Notes: generated from the letters alone by a model not told the origin. 64,000 nucleotides of DNA from Phyto melanocephala (GCA_941918925.1 OW799234.1:76218543-76282542), one strand, 5' to 3'. Shown: positions 1 to 12,424, numbered from the stretch's first letter. Made by a program: numbers and translations.

Positions 1-8
1 AAGCGAAA

Positions 9-39
<31 letters not shown>

Positions 40-859
40 CTATAGACTCCGAAACTGTAAAACCGATCGGGCTCAAACTTTGGTAAGTTGTTGTACACAT
101 ACCGGGGAGTGTTTGTGGATGAAAAAAAGTGGGCGGGGCCACGCCCATAAAAAATTAGTTATCAGATTTAGCTACTTGCACTTGACCGATTTTTCTGAAA
201 CTTTGCACACATATCGAGCTGTCATGACTAAATAATTTTGTGATAAGAAAAGTGGGCGGGGCCACGCCCCTAAAAAAGTTTTAATTTTGAGGTACTTGCA
301 CTGGACCGATTTTTCTGAAACTTTGCACACATATTAAGCTGTTGTGACTTTATAATTTTGTGGCTAAAAAAGTGGGCGGGGTCACGCCCATAAAAAAAGG
401 CTATAATTTTGAGGTACTTGCACCAGACCGATTTTTCTGAAACTTTGCACACATATTGAGCTGTCATGACTAAATAATTTCGTGATTAGAAAAGTGGGCA
501 GTGCCACGCCCATAAAAAAAAGGTATCATTTTGAGGTACTTGCACTGGACCGATTATTCTGAAACTTTGCACACATATTGAGCTGTTATGACTTTACAAT
601 TTCGAGAATAGAAAAGTGGGCAGGGCCACGCCCATAAAAACAATTTTAATTTTGAGGTACTTGCACTGGTCCGATTCTTCTGAAACTTTGCACACATATT
701 GAGCTGTTATGACTTTACAATTTCGTGACTAGAAAAGTGGGCAATGCCACGCCCATAAAAAATTATAATTTTTAGGTTTTTGCACTTGATATTTAATTAA
801 AATTCAGAATGCATTTCGATTCATTAAAGGGCGTAGCAACGCGCGCCGGGTTTGGCTAG
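1..859 (+). mobile_element. Non-autonomous Helitron, 5' end cut by window edge
   Basis: The 3' end is a canonical Helitron terminus: a short GC-rich hairpin (GCGT-AGCA-ACGC) followed by GGGTTTGGCTAG and then a T. The left side starts inside the element, at the GTGTGT run that follows the 5' terminus in the complete copy at 33924-34790. The interior is a six-unit tandem array and there is no open reading frame of Helitron Rep/helicase type. It must therefore have moved with enzymes supplied in trans. About 15 bases of the 5' end lie outside the window. Assignment is firm because the second copy shows both ends. Confidence 0.85.
115..775 (+). repeat. Six-unit minisatellite (about 120 bp unit) inside the Helitron
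   Basis: Each unit runs GTGGGCGGGGCCACGCCCAT, an A-run, TTTTGAGGTACTTGCACT, CCGATTTTTCTGAAACTTTG, CACACATATTGAGCTGTYATG, ACT. The GC-box-like core recurs near 131, 251, 371, 495, 617 and 739. Several units vary between GGGCGGGGCC and GGGCAGTGCC. Confidence 0.9.
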
Positions 860-2002
860 TTATTTTATATAAAAAAGTTCAATCATAGACGGAAGATGTA
901 CTAATTTTTGAAAATTTATGAAGGAAACGGATACAAAATACACGTCATTTAAGAAATGTAAATTTCGGAAATCTAAAAGCAAAACTAAGGTTCTTTATTT
1001 TTATTGCAGTGTTTATTAGATTTTTAATACTGGCTTTCAAGTTCACATATGTATATATTTTTTTGATTTCAATTATAAAGAAATTTAATCCTATTTGTGA
1101 TATAGAAAGAATACCCGGATAAAGTAAGTTTCTACCGACTCTAACCAAATGCAGTTTCGAAACAAGCTACGGTATCATCATCAGCACTCTTTGATCGGTA
1201 TTTCAGTTTTGATTGTAAATAACATCTATTTAACTCACAAGCTTTTACACGCAAAGAAAAACTATGGTTATGACATGATCACGATGGTCATATTGTAGTT
1301 TCTATAACAATATTTAGTTGTCGGAAACAAGTAATAGTTATTTTTGTTTCATTTCATCATATATTTTGTCACGATAATCAAGCATTTGTTTGAATTGTAT
1401 CATTTAATGTTTACTTTTCGTAAAAATTTCAAATTGGTTATCATTTCAAAATAGTATGATTTAAAAAAAGCTAATAAGACAACAATAACATAATATTCAA
1501 AAGCATTAAAAATTACAAATAATCATTAAATAATAGGTGAGACAACAGTATGATTACAAATTAATCAAGCTATGATTTTTTTAATAATAATTTGATTTCA
1601 ACTGTTCTTCTTCTTGCTGAATAAATTTTTATTATTTTAAAAGTTTGAGATGTCGCAAAATTGAAAAACTATTTTGAAAAATTAAAGAAAATAAAAAATT
1701 GCAATTAAATTGGAAAGTACAATCAATATGTGTATGTTACAGCAAAAGACAATAATTTGCCGTTAAAAACCACAGATTGCCGATTTCAGTTGTAGTCATA
1801 TATATGATTATTGAATGATACTTTAATTAAACATAATAATGATAACTGGTAACCATTATATGTTTTAACCATAATCATACAATTCAATCATAGTATGTTG
1901 CTGTTTTTTTAATTTAAACATATTTATTCGGTACAAGCCAGACAATATGATCGATAATTAATTAATTAATTAATTAATTAATTTCACTTATTAAAAAAAT
2001 AA
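860..2002. other. Non-coding AT-rich stretch
   Basis: No credible exon is visible. It holds a pure TTAA/ATTA microsatellite at about 1957-1984 and several short dyads built on TGATCA-like words. Otherwise I see nothing assignable. Confidence 0.6.
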
Positions 2003-2524
2003 TAAGCGGAATTCACTCTTGGTAGCATTTTTGCAATTAGTGCAAATATGCACTAATTTTTTGCTACCAAGCGTGAGTGCATTTTTCATGTGTGTTGCAA
2101 ACTTATGGCAACGAGCTGATTTTTTAAATATTTAAGATACAACAAATCTTTTTTTAAATTAATAAGTAAGATTCTGTGTTTTCATATTTTCCGAAAAGAA
2201 AAGTAATTAATTTTAAATAAATTACAATGCCTAAATCAACGGAAAAAAATAATATCACAATTTTTTTGGTAAAAAATGCCATGTGTGAAATAAAATTTGT
2301 GGAGATTTTAAATCCTGAGAGTAAAAAAATTGTGTATCTGTTGTGCAAATTTGTGTGACATTACTTTGCACTGATTTTTAGTTGTGCATATTTGCTCAAG
2401 TGATGCAAATTGCAATTTAATAGAATTTGTTTTTGTAGTCGTGCACAAGTTTAATTGTTTGCTAGACTTGCACGGTCTGCACGACTTGCAAGGGTAGTTT
2501 GCATCAAAGAATGAGTTCCGCTAT
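2003..2524. mobile_element. MITE-like inverted-repeat element
   Basis: The left end AGCGGAATTCACTCTTGGTA is matched in inverted orientation, imperfectly, by the right end (GAATGAGTTCCGCT). Just inside the left end is a hairpin at about 2010-2083 (CTTGGTAGCA ... TGCTACCAAG). No coding capacity. The superfamily is unknown and no target duplication could be confirmed. Confidence 0.45.
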
Positions 2525-2727
2525 AGTCAAACTGAACTTATGCACCATCTTGTTCTTATAGCCATTTTATGAGTTTGTACTTAACTAAGTATTTATTTGA
2601 ATTTATTATTATGATTATTTCGATTCAATTGTTTAATTGTTTATTGCTTACATGCATTTAAAATTTTGCTAAAATTTTTTGTTAAAGTTTTTTTAAGATT
2701 TTTTAACATAAAGTTTCATCGCTGGTT

Positions 2728-3330
2728 TAATGTTGGCAACAGCTAATCGATTGAGCATAAACCCAACAAAATCAAAATGTATTATTATCCAAAAACACTT
2801 CATTACAAATATTTACAGTTCCTAATGTAATATTTAACGGTTAAGCAATTAAAATTGTTAAGAATGCTAAAATTCTTGGTATTATTTTAACAACACCCTC
2901 ATGTGGACAGACCGTATAAATGATATTTGGTGTACACATCACTGCATTTCGTTGAAAATTAGAATTTTGCTTGTTAAGACGTACCTAATGCAAATTTTTA
3001 TGTATGATTCTGAGTTATTCACTAGTTTTAACTGCAGATGTAAAAGAAGGTTTGCTGTCGCATTTAATAATATCATTTGATATGTTTATGACTTTAAGCG
3101 ATATGATCACATCTCAACGTTCTCGGTTAAACTCTATAAGATAATCTTTTCCATATGATAATCAATACACCTCAACCTAATCATCTATAATGGCGTTTGC
3201 TTTTTCGCAGATTAAACATGAGTAAAAGATTGTTATTATTTAAACATCGTAGTCGTCTATCTGGATGGCAGAATCTGGATTGCAATACCTGGGGAATTCA
3301 ATTTATCACAGCTTACAAACCATAAGTAAA
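2728..3330 (+). mobile_element. Degenerate LINE fragment (reverse transcriptase C-terminal part)
   Basis: Translation across frameshifts gives RT-like blocks: RLSINPTKSKCIII near 2750, then AKILGIIL near 2870, then LLVKTYLMQIFMYDSELF near 2970 and NNIIRYVYDF near 3070. These match the 'LNPxKS...NLGI' and 'LLYGCEI...NIxRY' blocks of Jockey/CR1-type LINEs. The same family reappears at 25776-26240 and 60788-61190. Stops and frameshifts are frequent, so it is dead. Confidence 0.65.
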
Positions 3331-3370
3331 GCTATGATATGAAATAAAAAAAAATTATTTTTTTTTATTT

Positions 3371-5243
3371 TATTAAAAAAATGGTGGGGGTATATTTATT
3401 TTGTCATTCCGTTTTTAACACATCGAAATATCCATTTCAGACCCCATAAAGTATATATATTCTGAATCAGGGTTTGATTTGATAACGATCTAGCTATGTC
3501 CGTCCGTCTGTCCGTCTGTTGTAAGCACGATAGAGGTCGCACCGAAAAAGCTAGGGTTCTCAAATTTTGTCAGAATCTTTCTTATAGACAGGGTTTGTTT
3601 GGTATTGAAAATGGGCAACATCGGAATATTAGGAAGAGAGTTATAGCTCGAAAAGCAAGAGTAGGTCGAAAAAACCGTGTCCTTCGAACATCGAATAAAA
3701 TGGAATTGTGTCCAAACGCATTAACGTAGACTCATGAAACTTCGAATATATATTTCCTGAGTAAAAGCAATATTTTTTCCCGAAAATTATCTAAATCTAT
3801 CCATTATGAGAGGAGTTATCGATCAAAATGTACGAAAATTTATACCGCACAGTGTATTTTTCGGTATATTTAAAAACAAGAACGTCATAAAAGCAACAAA
3901 ATTGGATGTACGACTCTGAAATTTTGCACACTTTGCTCTTTGGTGAGACGCTTTTTTGTAACGGAAAATCAATGTGCCACGCCCACTTTTACGCCCACCT
4001 CCCATATAACGGTTTACCTAAAATTCATATAATTTCTCTATCAATAAAGATTTTGGAATAATAAAGGGCTATATTGAAACACCTAAGTTGTACTCATTCG
4101 CAAAAATAACTTTGACACGCCTACTATAACGCCCACTTTTCACGTAATCTACCGTTAATGAAATTTAAAAGCTCATAAAACCGCCAAAATTAGAGGTATG
4201 ATGATCAAATTTGCTACGTATATCCTTCTAATCAATGTTATTGTTGTGCCAAAAAGTTTAGGTGACACGCCCACTTTAACGCCTACCTCCCATATAACGG
4301 TTTATCTTAAATTCATGTAATTTCTCTATTGACAAAGTTTTTGGGAAAATAAAGGACTATATTGAAATATCTATGTAAGTTGTATTTATTAACAGAAACT
4401 TTATTGACATGCCTACTTTAACGCCCACTTTCATTGAGAGACTACATTTACAAAAGCATTTTAGTAGCATATCGAAGTTATAAAGGGTGGCTAAATTTTA
4501 AGGACCGATGTTGATCTTAAATAAAACACAAATTATTTAAGAAATTATTATCATTTCTTTTTGTAATTATAATATTTGTATGGTTCAATTATGTATTTAA
4601 CAAAATATCGGCCAAATGACCCCCCCCCCCCATCCTTAGCGCCACTCCTCTATCTGATGGTCCAAATTTTCAATGACAATGTTGATGCTCAATTGTTGGG
4701 CATGATGATGAGTCGAGGTTGACTGCTCTTTTGCCACACTATCGCAAAAAACAGCAATAGTTCCCATTCAACGAACTAAGAAGGCATTAACAGATTTTCT
4801 AACATTTCATACAGACCTGTTTTGCAGAAATTTAAATATTTTTCACAATTCTCCCGATTGTCGACGAACTTGAACGATTATGTTGATCAAAAGAATTACG
4901 AAGTGCACAAAATTTTGACTTGAACGCCCATTTTTATAAAAAACCTGAATAACTTTAAAGCGTTGCTCATTTGCGTATCTTTCCACGGATCAAATTGAGT
5001 AAGTTTGAGATTGAGAAATGTCAAGTGAAATGCAAAAAACAAATTCAAAGACTAGGTGTAGTTCACCTTCAACATGGGCCCTTAAAATTTAACCACCCTC
5101 TACAAAGAAAGTGATTCATATTTTATTATAAAGAGATTATTCCATAATTATTAACAAAATAATAAATATTGTGCTTTAAATGTACACAAAATTGGTGGTG
5201 GGTATAAAAGATTCGGCACAGCCGAATATAGTGCTCTTACTTG
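3371..5243 (+). mobile_element. HINE-A copy 1 (DINE-1-like Helentron derivative)
   Basis: The 5' end has an AATGGTGGGGGTATAT block, then the block resembling Drosophila DINE-1 (CCCCATAAAGTATATATATT, then GTCCGTCCGTCTGTCCGTCT). The 3' end has a sub-terminal inverted repeat TTGGTGGTGGGTATA, a hairpin ATTCGGC-ACA-GCCGAAT, and the terminus AGTGCTCTTACTTG before a T run. The outermost TATACCCGCCACC of the 5' end is missing or mutated. The interior has two tandem units of about 290 bp containing CCACGCCCACTTTTACGCCC. No transposase. A mariner derivative sits at 4483-5100. Confidence 0.8.
4483..5100 (-). mobile_element. Internally deleted mariner derivative in HINE-A copy 1
   Basis: The ends are inverted repeats (AAGGGTGGCTAAATTTTAAG and GCCCTTAAAATTTAACCACC) flanked by TA at 4481-4482 and 5101-5102. 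On the minus strand, decayed coding similar to the N-terminal part of mariner transposase can be read. A C-run lies near 4620. The same insertion at the same position occurs in three other HINE-A copies. Confidence 0.75.
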
Positions 5244-5366
5244 TTTTTTACTACTGTATTCATTTTGTATGATTTTTATTTTCTTTAATTGATCAAAAAT
5301 TTTTATTTTAATTAAACATTGTAAATTTTATAGCGTTTAATCAGTTCTGTACTGCAATATAAGACC

Positions 5367-5491
5367 ACTAGGGCCGTATTCATAACAAATGTTTTAGGTT
5401 TATTGAAGGCTTATTTGACAAATTTCTCTACAACATCTATCAAATAAGCCTTTAATAAACCTGAAATATTTTTTATGAATACGGCCCTTAG
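5367..5491. mobile_element. Small fold-back MITE
   Basis: Nearly the whole 125 bp folds on itself: GGGCCGTATTCATAA ... AATAAGCC at the left is mirrored by GGCTTATT-like and TTATGAATACGGCCC at the right. A degenerate relative lies at about 59640-59765. Confidence 0.65.
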
Positions 5492-6802
5492 TCTTTTGTA
5501 CGAAACAACAAACAAATAAATTGAGTTTTTAAAACCTGAAAGTTTTTTTTGAGAAATTGTAATTACAAAAGTTTGTTTATTTAGTTTTGATCATTGTAAC
5601 TCGTATTCCTGAAGATGCCATTCAGCGGATAGAGAAATTTTAAATTTTAAATAACATAAAACAAAGGCCTTGATCTTGTCTATTCATTTATTTTATTACA
5701 AAAAAAGTTCAACAAAACCACTAAAAAATTTTGTAAAAAAAGTTTATTACAAAAGGTTCCGTTTAGAATTGAAAATTATGTCGGCTTAGTGACCCACACT
5801 ACTGACTCGGCAGGCTTCCAATCTTGTACCAGAACTCTCAGACACATTTTTAAATGAACAGTTGCCTTTTATTGATATCTGCTCGATAATATTGTATTTA
5901 AGCACTTGAATTGTTGTAGAGTTATTTATTTATGAACACTTTCAATTTCAAAAAATCTCACAAAAAATAGTTTAAAAGTGTCAAATCGCGATTTAGGTAG
6001 CCAATTCACTTGTTCACTATGAGAAATAATGTGATTTTTGAACTTTTTTAAAGGATCCATTGTTTTTCCAAGTTCTACAGAGAATACGTTTTGAAACTAC
6101 ATATTTTCTACATCTAAATCATTAATTTTATGTAACAAACGCCTTGAATTATCTGCCTGCAACAATTTTCATTGACCATTAATACATCAAATTTGAACAC
6201 CCTTTATAAACACTGTTAATGCAGGTGCTTGAAATAGTGTTAAGATAAACATTAATAAAAAAAATCCAAATTTCACTACTGTTGCTATAGATAATTTAAA
6301 AATTTTATCGTACTTATAGTTAAGTGTAAATCGTTAGGTTAAATACTACTTAGAGTTGTAAACAGAGCAGAATAGTAGTCACAAAAATGTTCGTCACTTC
6401 TTAATAATTGCAACTATTAATGGACACATTTTTTTAAACCTTTGTGCATAAAAAAAAATTTTACTTAAAATGCACAGTGTTGATCCTTCCAGTGTGTAGT
6501 GCAAAATTGAATTTTTTACTTTAAGACAAATGACATTTCAACATAAATTTAAAAACTGGCCATTAGATTAAAATGATATAATCAATTCCCCATTAACATG
6601 AAATAACAAATTTATTTTCATATATATACTCATGTTGCCAATGCCAAGCAGTTCAAAAATCTCCATTTTATTTTTAAACTATATTTCTTTGGCACCAAAC
6701 CATATGAACCGACCCAGTTAAATGTGTTTGTTTTTCGTAAATTTTGTATTGTGTTTTTTTTTGGACTGAAATCAAAACAAAGTTTAGATAAATAGATTTA
6801 AA
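5492..6802. other. Non-coding stretch, nothing recognised
   Basis: AT-rich sequence with no splice-bounded open frame, tRNA, terminal repeats or known repeat that I can identify. Confidence 0.5.
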
Positions 6803-6803
6803 A

Positions 6804-7155
6804 CAAGTAACAGTGCTATATTCGGCCGTGCCGAATCTTATATACCCTTCACAACGTGTAGTCATGCAATAACAATTGTTTGTATCACCATTCATCTCAT
6901 ATAAAATACGTGCATACGTACACGTTAGAATAAATGTGGCATCGAATCCCAGCTGAGCCAAAAAAAATTTTATTTTATTTTATTTAATATATTATTTATA
7001 TTTTATTATTTTTTTTTATATTTTTTTTAAATTTTTTTAAAAAATTTTTTTAGAAAAATTTTTTTTAATTTTTTTTTTAAATTTTTTTAAATTTTTTTTT
7101 TAATTTTTTTTTGTAGTTTTTTTTATTATTTTTTTCTTATTTTTAATATTTTTTT
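6804..7155. mobile_element. Rearranged HINE-B fragment
   Basis: From 6804 to about 6905 the sequence is a HINE-B 3' end read on the minus strand (CAAGTAACAGTGCTATATTC, hairpin, CTTCACAACGTGTAGTCATG). From about 6917 it switches to plus-strand HINE-B interior (GTGGCATCGAATCCCAGCTG) followed by the T-rich central tract. Intact HINE-B copies do not combine these orientations, so this is an inversion or a head-to-head chimera. Confidence 0.6.
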
Positions 7156-10100
7156 TTATACCCGCCACCAAAAAATGGTGGGGGTATATTCATTTTGTCA
7201 TTCCGTTTGTAACACATCGAAATATCCATTTTAGACCCCATAAAGTATATATATTCTGAATCGGGGTTTGATTTTATGACGATCTAGCTATGTCCGTCCG
7301 TCTGTCCGTCTGTTGAAAGCACGATAGAGGTCGCACCGAAAAAGCTAGGGGGCTCAAATTTTGCCAGAATCTTTCTTATATACAAGGTTTGTTTGGTATT
7401 GAAAATGGGCTAAATCGGAATATTAGGAAGAGAGTTATAGCTCGAAAAGCAAGAGTAGGTCGAAAAAACCGTGTCCTTCGAACATCGAATAAAATGGAAT
7501 TGTGTCCAAACGCCTTAACGTAGACTCATGAAACTTCGAATATATATTTCCTGGGTAAAGACAATATTTCTCCCCGAAAATTGTCTAAATCTATGCATTA
7601 GGAGAGGAGTTATCGATCAAAATGTACGAAAATTTATACCGCACAGTGTATTTTTCGGTATATTTAAAAACAAAAACGTCATAAAAGCAACAAAATTGGA
7701 TGTACGACTCTGAAATTTTGCACACTTTGTTTTTCGGTGACACGCTTTCTTGTAACGGCAAATCAATGTGCCACGCCCACTTTTACGCCCACCTCCTATA
7801 TAACGTTTTAACTAAAATTCATATAATTTCTCTATTAATAAGGATTTTGGAATAATAAAGGCCTATATTGAAACCCCTAAGTTGTACTCAATCGCAAAAA
7901 TAACTTTGACACGCCTACTATAACGCCCACTTTTCACGTTATCTACCGTTAATGAAATTTAAATGCTCATAAAACCGCTAAAATTAGAGGTATGATGATA
8001 AATTTTACTACGTCTATCCCCCTAGAAAATTTCATTACTATACCAAAAAATTAAGGTGCCACGCCCACTTTTACGCCCACCTCCCAAAGAACGTTTTACC
8101 TAAAATTCATATAATTTCTCTATTAATAAAGATTTTGGAATAATAAAGGGCTATATTGAAACACCTAAGTTCTACTCATTCGCAAAAACAACTTTGACAC
8201 GCCTACTATAACGTCCATTTTTCACGTTATTTACCGTTAATGAAATTTAAAAGCTCATAAAACCGCCAAAATTAGATGTATAATGATAAAATTTGCTACG
8301 TATATCCCCCTAGGCAATATCATTACTGTGCCAAAAAATAAAGGTTCCACGCCCACTTTTACGCCCACCTCCCATATAACGTTTTAACTAAAATGCATAT
8401 AATTTCTCTATTAATAAAGATTTTGGAATAATAAAGGACTATATTGAAACACCTAAGTTGTACTCATTAGCAAAAACAACTTTTACACGCCTACTATAAC
8501 GCCCACTTTCACTTTTGAATTGTGTCCAGATGCATAAACGAAGAGTCATGAAACTTCGAATATATATTTATCGAGTCAAAGGAATATTTTTCCCTGAAAA
8601 TCGCTTAAATCTATGAATTAGGAAAAGAGTTATAGATAAAAATGTACGAAAATTTCTACCGCACAGTGTATATTTCAAATTTAAAACGTAATAAAACTGA
8701 CAAAACTATATGTACGATTCTGAAATTTTGCAAACATGGTTTTTTGGTCAAAGTCTTCGTTATAACGGAAAATAGATGTGCCACGCACACTTTTTTCTTT
8801 AAATTTTTATAAAAATATATTAGTCATATATATTAGCATTTATTCATCTTACACTGCGCCATTTATTGTACTGTAGCTAAATATAAGATAAAGATGATAA
8901 GATAGATGACTCTACTAGCAACTACTAGATGGCATGCTAACAACTTATGCTTATGTTCTCCTGAAATTATGCTCTATTAAAAATAGGAATTTAGGAAAAT
9001 TTTGACCTAAGTAAAAAAAAATTATCTCTAAACATTATAAACAATTTATTTTCATGTACTAATGGCTAACAAATTTTAAAATTATACAAAACTTATTTCG
9101 TTTGAAAATCTTTTAAAAGCAAAATGTTATAGAAGTTTAAAAAACAAAATCTTACTAATAAATTTCCCGTTTTAGAAAAATGCAGGGAATGTATATTTTA
9201 AATCACCCTGTGGCCCTTAAAATTTAAACTTAAATTCACTTTCTTCCCCTTAAATTCATGTAAATTCTCTATGAATAAAGATTTTGGAGTATTAAAGGAC
9301 TATATTGAAATATCTAAGTTTTGTTTATTAGCAGAAACTTTATTGACACGCGTATTTTAACGGCCACTTTCATTGAAAGACTAAATTTACGAAAACATTT
9401 TACTAGCATACCGAAGTTATAATGGGTGGTTTAATTTTAAGGGACTATGTTGATTTTGAATAAAATTATTATGAAATTATTATCATTAGTTTTATAATGA
9501 TAATATTTGTATGCTTCAATTATGTATGGAACAAATATCGGCCAAATGGCCCCCCAACCTAGGCGGCACACCTCGATCCGATAGTCCAAATTTTCAATGA
9601 CACTGTTGATGCTCGATTGTTGGGCACGATGATGAGTCGAGGTTGCTTGCTCTTTTGCCACGTTATCGTGAAAAACAGCAATGTTTCCCATTCAATGAAC
9701 TAAGATGGCATTCACAGATGTTTTCACATTTCATACAGACTTGCTTTGCAGACATTTAAATATTTTTTACAATTCTCACAATTGTGGACGAATTCGAACG
9801 ATTATGTTGACCAAAAGAATCACGAAGTGCACAAAATGCATTTTGATTTGAACGCCCATTTTTATAAAAATCTTTAATATTTAAAAGCGTTGCTCGATTG
9901 CGTATCTTTCCACGGTTCAAATTGAGTTAGTCTGAGATTGAGAAATGTCAAATGAAATACAAGAAAAAAGTTGAAGTTTAGATGTGGTTCACCTTAAACA
10001 TGGGCCCTTAAAATTCAACCACCCTCTACAAAGAAAGTGATACATGTTTTGTTATAAAGAGATTATTCTATAGCGATTAACAAAATAATAAATATTGTGC

Positions 10101-10169
10101 TTTAAATGTACACAAAATTGGTGGTGGGTATAAAAGATTCGGCACAGCCGAATATAGTGCTCTTACTTG
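7156..10169 (+). mobile_element. HINE-A copy 2
   Basis: This copy has a complete 5' end (TTATACCCGCCACC, then GGTGGGGGTATA) and a complete 3' end (TTGGTGGTGGGTATA, hairpin ATTCGGCACAGCCGAAT, CTCTTACTTG). Three tandem interior units of about 290 bp start near 7771, 8059 and 8347. At about 9011-9020 it shows the uninterrupted sequence that is split by a HINE-B insertion in copy 3. A mariner derivative is at 9422-10026. No transposase. Confidence 0.85.
9422..10026 (-). mobile_element. Internally deleted mariner derivative in HINE-A copy 2
   Basis: TA (9420-9421 and 10027-10028) flanks inverted ends of the GGGTGGTTTAATTTTAAGGG type. Minus-strand frames show mariner N-terminal remnants: MERYAIEQRF near 9930 and STHHRAQQSSI near 9630, equivalent to the 'RRRxQQLGI' helix region of the intact element at 30781. 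It has the N-terminal part only, with no DDE triad. Confidence 0.75.
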
Positions 10170-10568
10170 TTTTTAATTTTTTTTGTTTGGTATGTTTTTT
10201 ACATGTATGTATGTATGTATGTTGTTGTTGTAATTGTGAAAAAAACGAGGTGGTCGTGGTTTTTTGCTCATATCTCAGAAAGGTATTGGGCGATTGTGCT
10301 GAATTTCAATAGCGATTCATTCCTGGATATTTCCAAGAGATTGATACCATATACAGATCTGAGGAACATATAGTTGCTTCTAAAAGTTGATTTCAACCAA
10401 CACACGGACAGACGGGCAGACGGACAGATGGTCAGGGCTTAATCGACTCCTCTATTCATAAGCTTTCAGAAAATATATACTTTATGGGGTCGGAAATGAA
10501 AATTGTAGAAATTACAAACGGAATGACAAAGCTATATATACCCTTGTGCACCACAGGTGAAGGGTATA
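10170..10568 (-). mobile_element. HINE-B 5' part
   Basis: Read on the minus strand it begins TTATACCCTTCACCTGTGG, then GTCATTCCGTTTG, CCCCATAAAGTATATATTTT, CTGTCCGTCTGCCCGTCTGT. It ends at the GTATGTATG tract. It abuts the 3' end of HINE-A copy 2. The 3' half (T-rich core and hairpin) is absent here. Confidence 0.7.
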
Positions 10569-10569
10569 A

Positions 10570-11099
10570 AAATAACTTTCTATTTTATATGCAGAAGGGT
10601 AAATTGATATTTAAAAATGTTGTTAAACAAACAAAAGTAATGTGAAGAAAAACTTTTAGTGCAAATCAATTGTGTGTTAGTTCGTTTTTATATATTTTTT
10701 CAACATTTTTGTGTCAAGGAATTGCATATATTTGAATAATTATGCCAATGTATGCATAGATTCATACTCATTTATCGAATGAAAATAAAACCATATAAAT
10801 ACACTGAAGGCTAAAGCTGTTATAAAAGAAAATAATTCCATTCCATTCTGGTTATGTAAATTGTTTATAAAAACACAATTAAAAAATTTAAAACAATTCG
10901 TGGAACAATTAGAATCATATTAATCAATTATTTAATTTTTTTTATTGTATGGCAAAACAGTTTTTTTTTTTCTAAAATAGAATTTTTTAAACAAAAATTT
11001 AATCGAATTATGTATTTTAAAACTGGAATAAAAATGTCTGTTTTACATAACTATTTAATTACCATTACTTTTTAACGGTTTTTATTTAACAATAAACTA
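10570..11099. other. Non-coding AT-rich stretch, nothing recognised
   Basis: No exon or terminal repeat seen. Confidence 0.5.
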
Positions 11100-12424
11100 C
11101 ACTATGCAACAATTTTTAATTTCGCAGAATAACCACTAATTTTTTTTTTATCTAGTCACCTAAGTCATCATTATTTCAAATTTTTTTATAAAATTTGAAA
11201 TTTTTGAAGGGACTGTTCCATACATCTTGTCATAACTTTGGAACGACGTATTCGATTTTGTTATGCAATCCGTCAATAAACTTTAAACTACGCCAGATTT
11301 AGCCACTAGTTTTTGAGTTACTGAAGAACAAGTCTAAAAACAATTTTTGTTTTGTAAAATTATAAAAAAAATTTAGATCGAAAAATTCATAAAAAAAAAT
11401 AGAAAGCAACAAATAACACAAGGCAACAAAATTTTAAAAATTTAAAAGGCTTTTAAAGCCACTATGCAAATTTGATGTGTTGTGGTTCCAGTAGTACAAA
11501 TATCGTCCAAATTTTAAATTCTATGGAGAGGTTTTTTTTTTAAATTTTTAATTAAAATTCAAGATTTTTTTAGACGCTTCTCCACATAATCAATGATAAC
11601 TCGAAAACGGTAAGTCCGATATTATTAAAATTGCGTTTTAATCGGCTCAGTAGTTTCGGAGTTATAATAAAAAATTAAATCAAAAAATATATTTTTACGT
11701 GCAAATAGTAATTTTTTTTTTTCACAAAATCATTAAATTTATTACTTTATTGCAAAGCCACACATAATAGCAACAAAATAAGATATCGACCATAAAAATC
11801 GGTTGATTGCTTTCGAATTTATTTACAATCAAGTGATCTAGCTCATTTTCACAAAATTTTAGTTTTTTTGTTTGATATACATCAAATTGAGTAGTTAATA
11901 TTTTTCTCCTAGAAAAAATTTTTGGAAAAAACCTTTTTGACATGTTTGTGCTTCTCAGAACTTAAAAAATAAAAAATAAGTAATAAGCAAAAGGTTGTAT
12001 AATTTTTACGATTGCGGTAGCAAAGTTATAAACGCTCATAAATGTGCCTGCACGCTGAATTGCTCTTTTTCAATTTTTTCCATTTCCATCATCCTGTAAC
12101 GGATGATATTTTTGCATAAATCAATTAATATTTTTTATGATTCTTGAAAATAACAACCAATTTACAGCACATACAAAAAACTGTACCCACACAAAAGTTA
12201 TCTCAAATTATATTAAAAATCAACATCGGCCCTTAAAACTTTATTTAAATATACTTCGATGAAGATGGATTTATTAAAATATCTCGGCAGTTATCACATA
12301 TTAAACTGGATGTCCAGTATTGGTCAATGTTGTCTAACTTTTCTTAAAATAATCTTCATATTTAATTTGGTAAGAAATTGAGAAATGACATCGTTTATTT
12401 TTTGTCATAACTTTGCACATAACA

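Noticed and set aside
1957..1984. TTAA tandem tract as a piggyBac target or origin
   Set aside because: Simple microsatellite; no CCCTAG-type ends beside it.
7000..7150. T-rich tract as possible coding, and similar tracts at 23240, 38410 and 59945
   Set aside because: These are the low-complexity cores of HINE-B. Open frames there are homopolymer artefacts.
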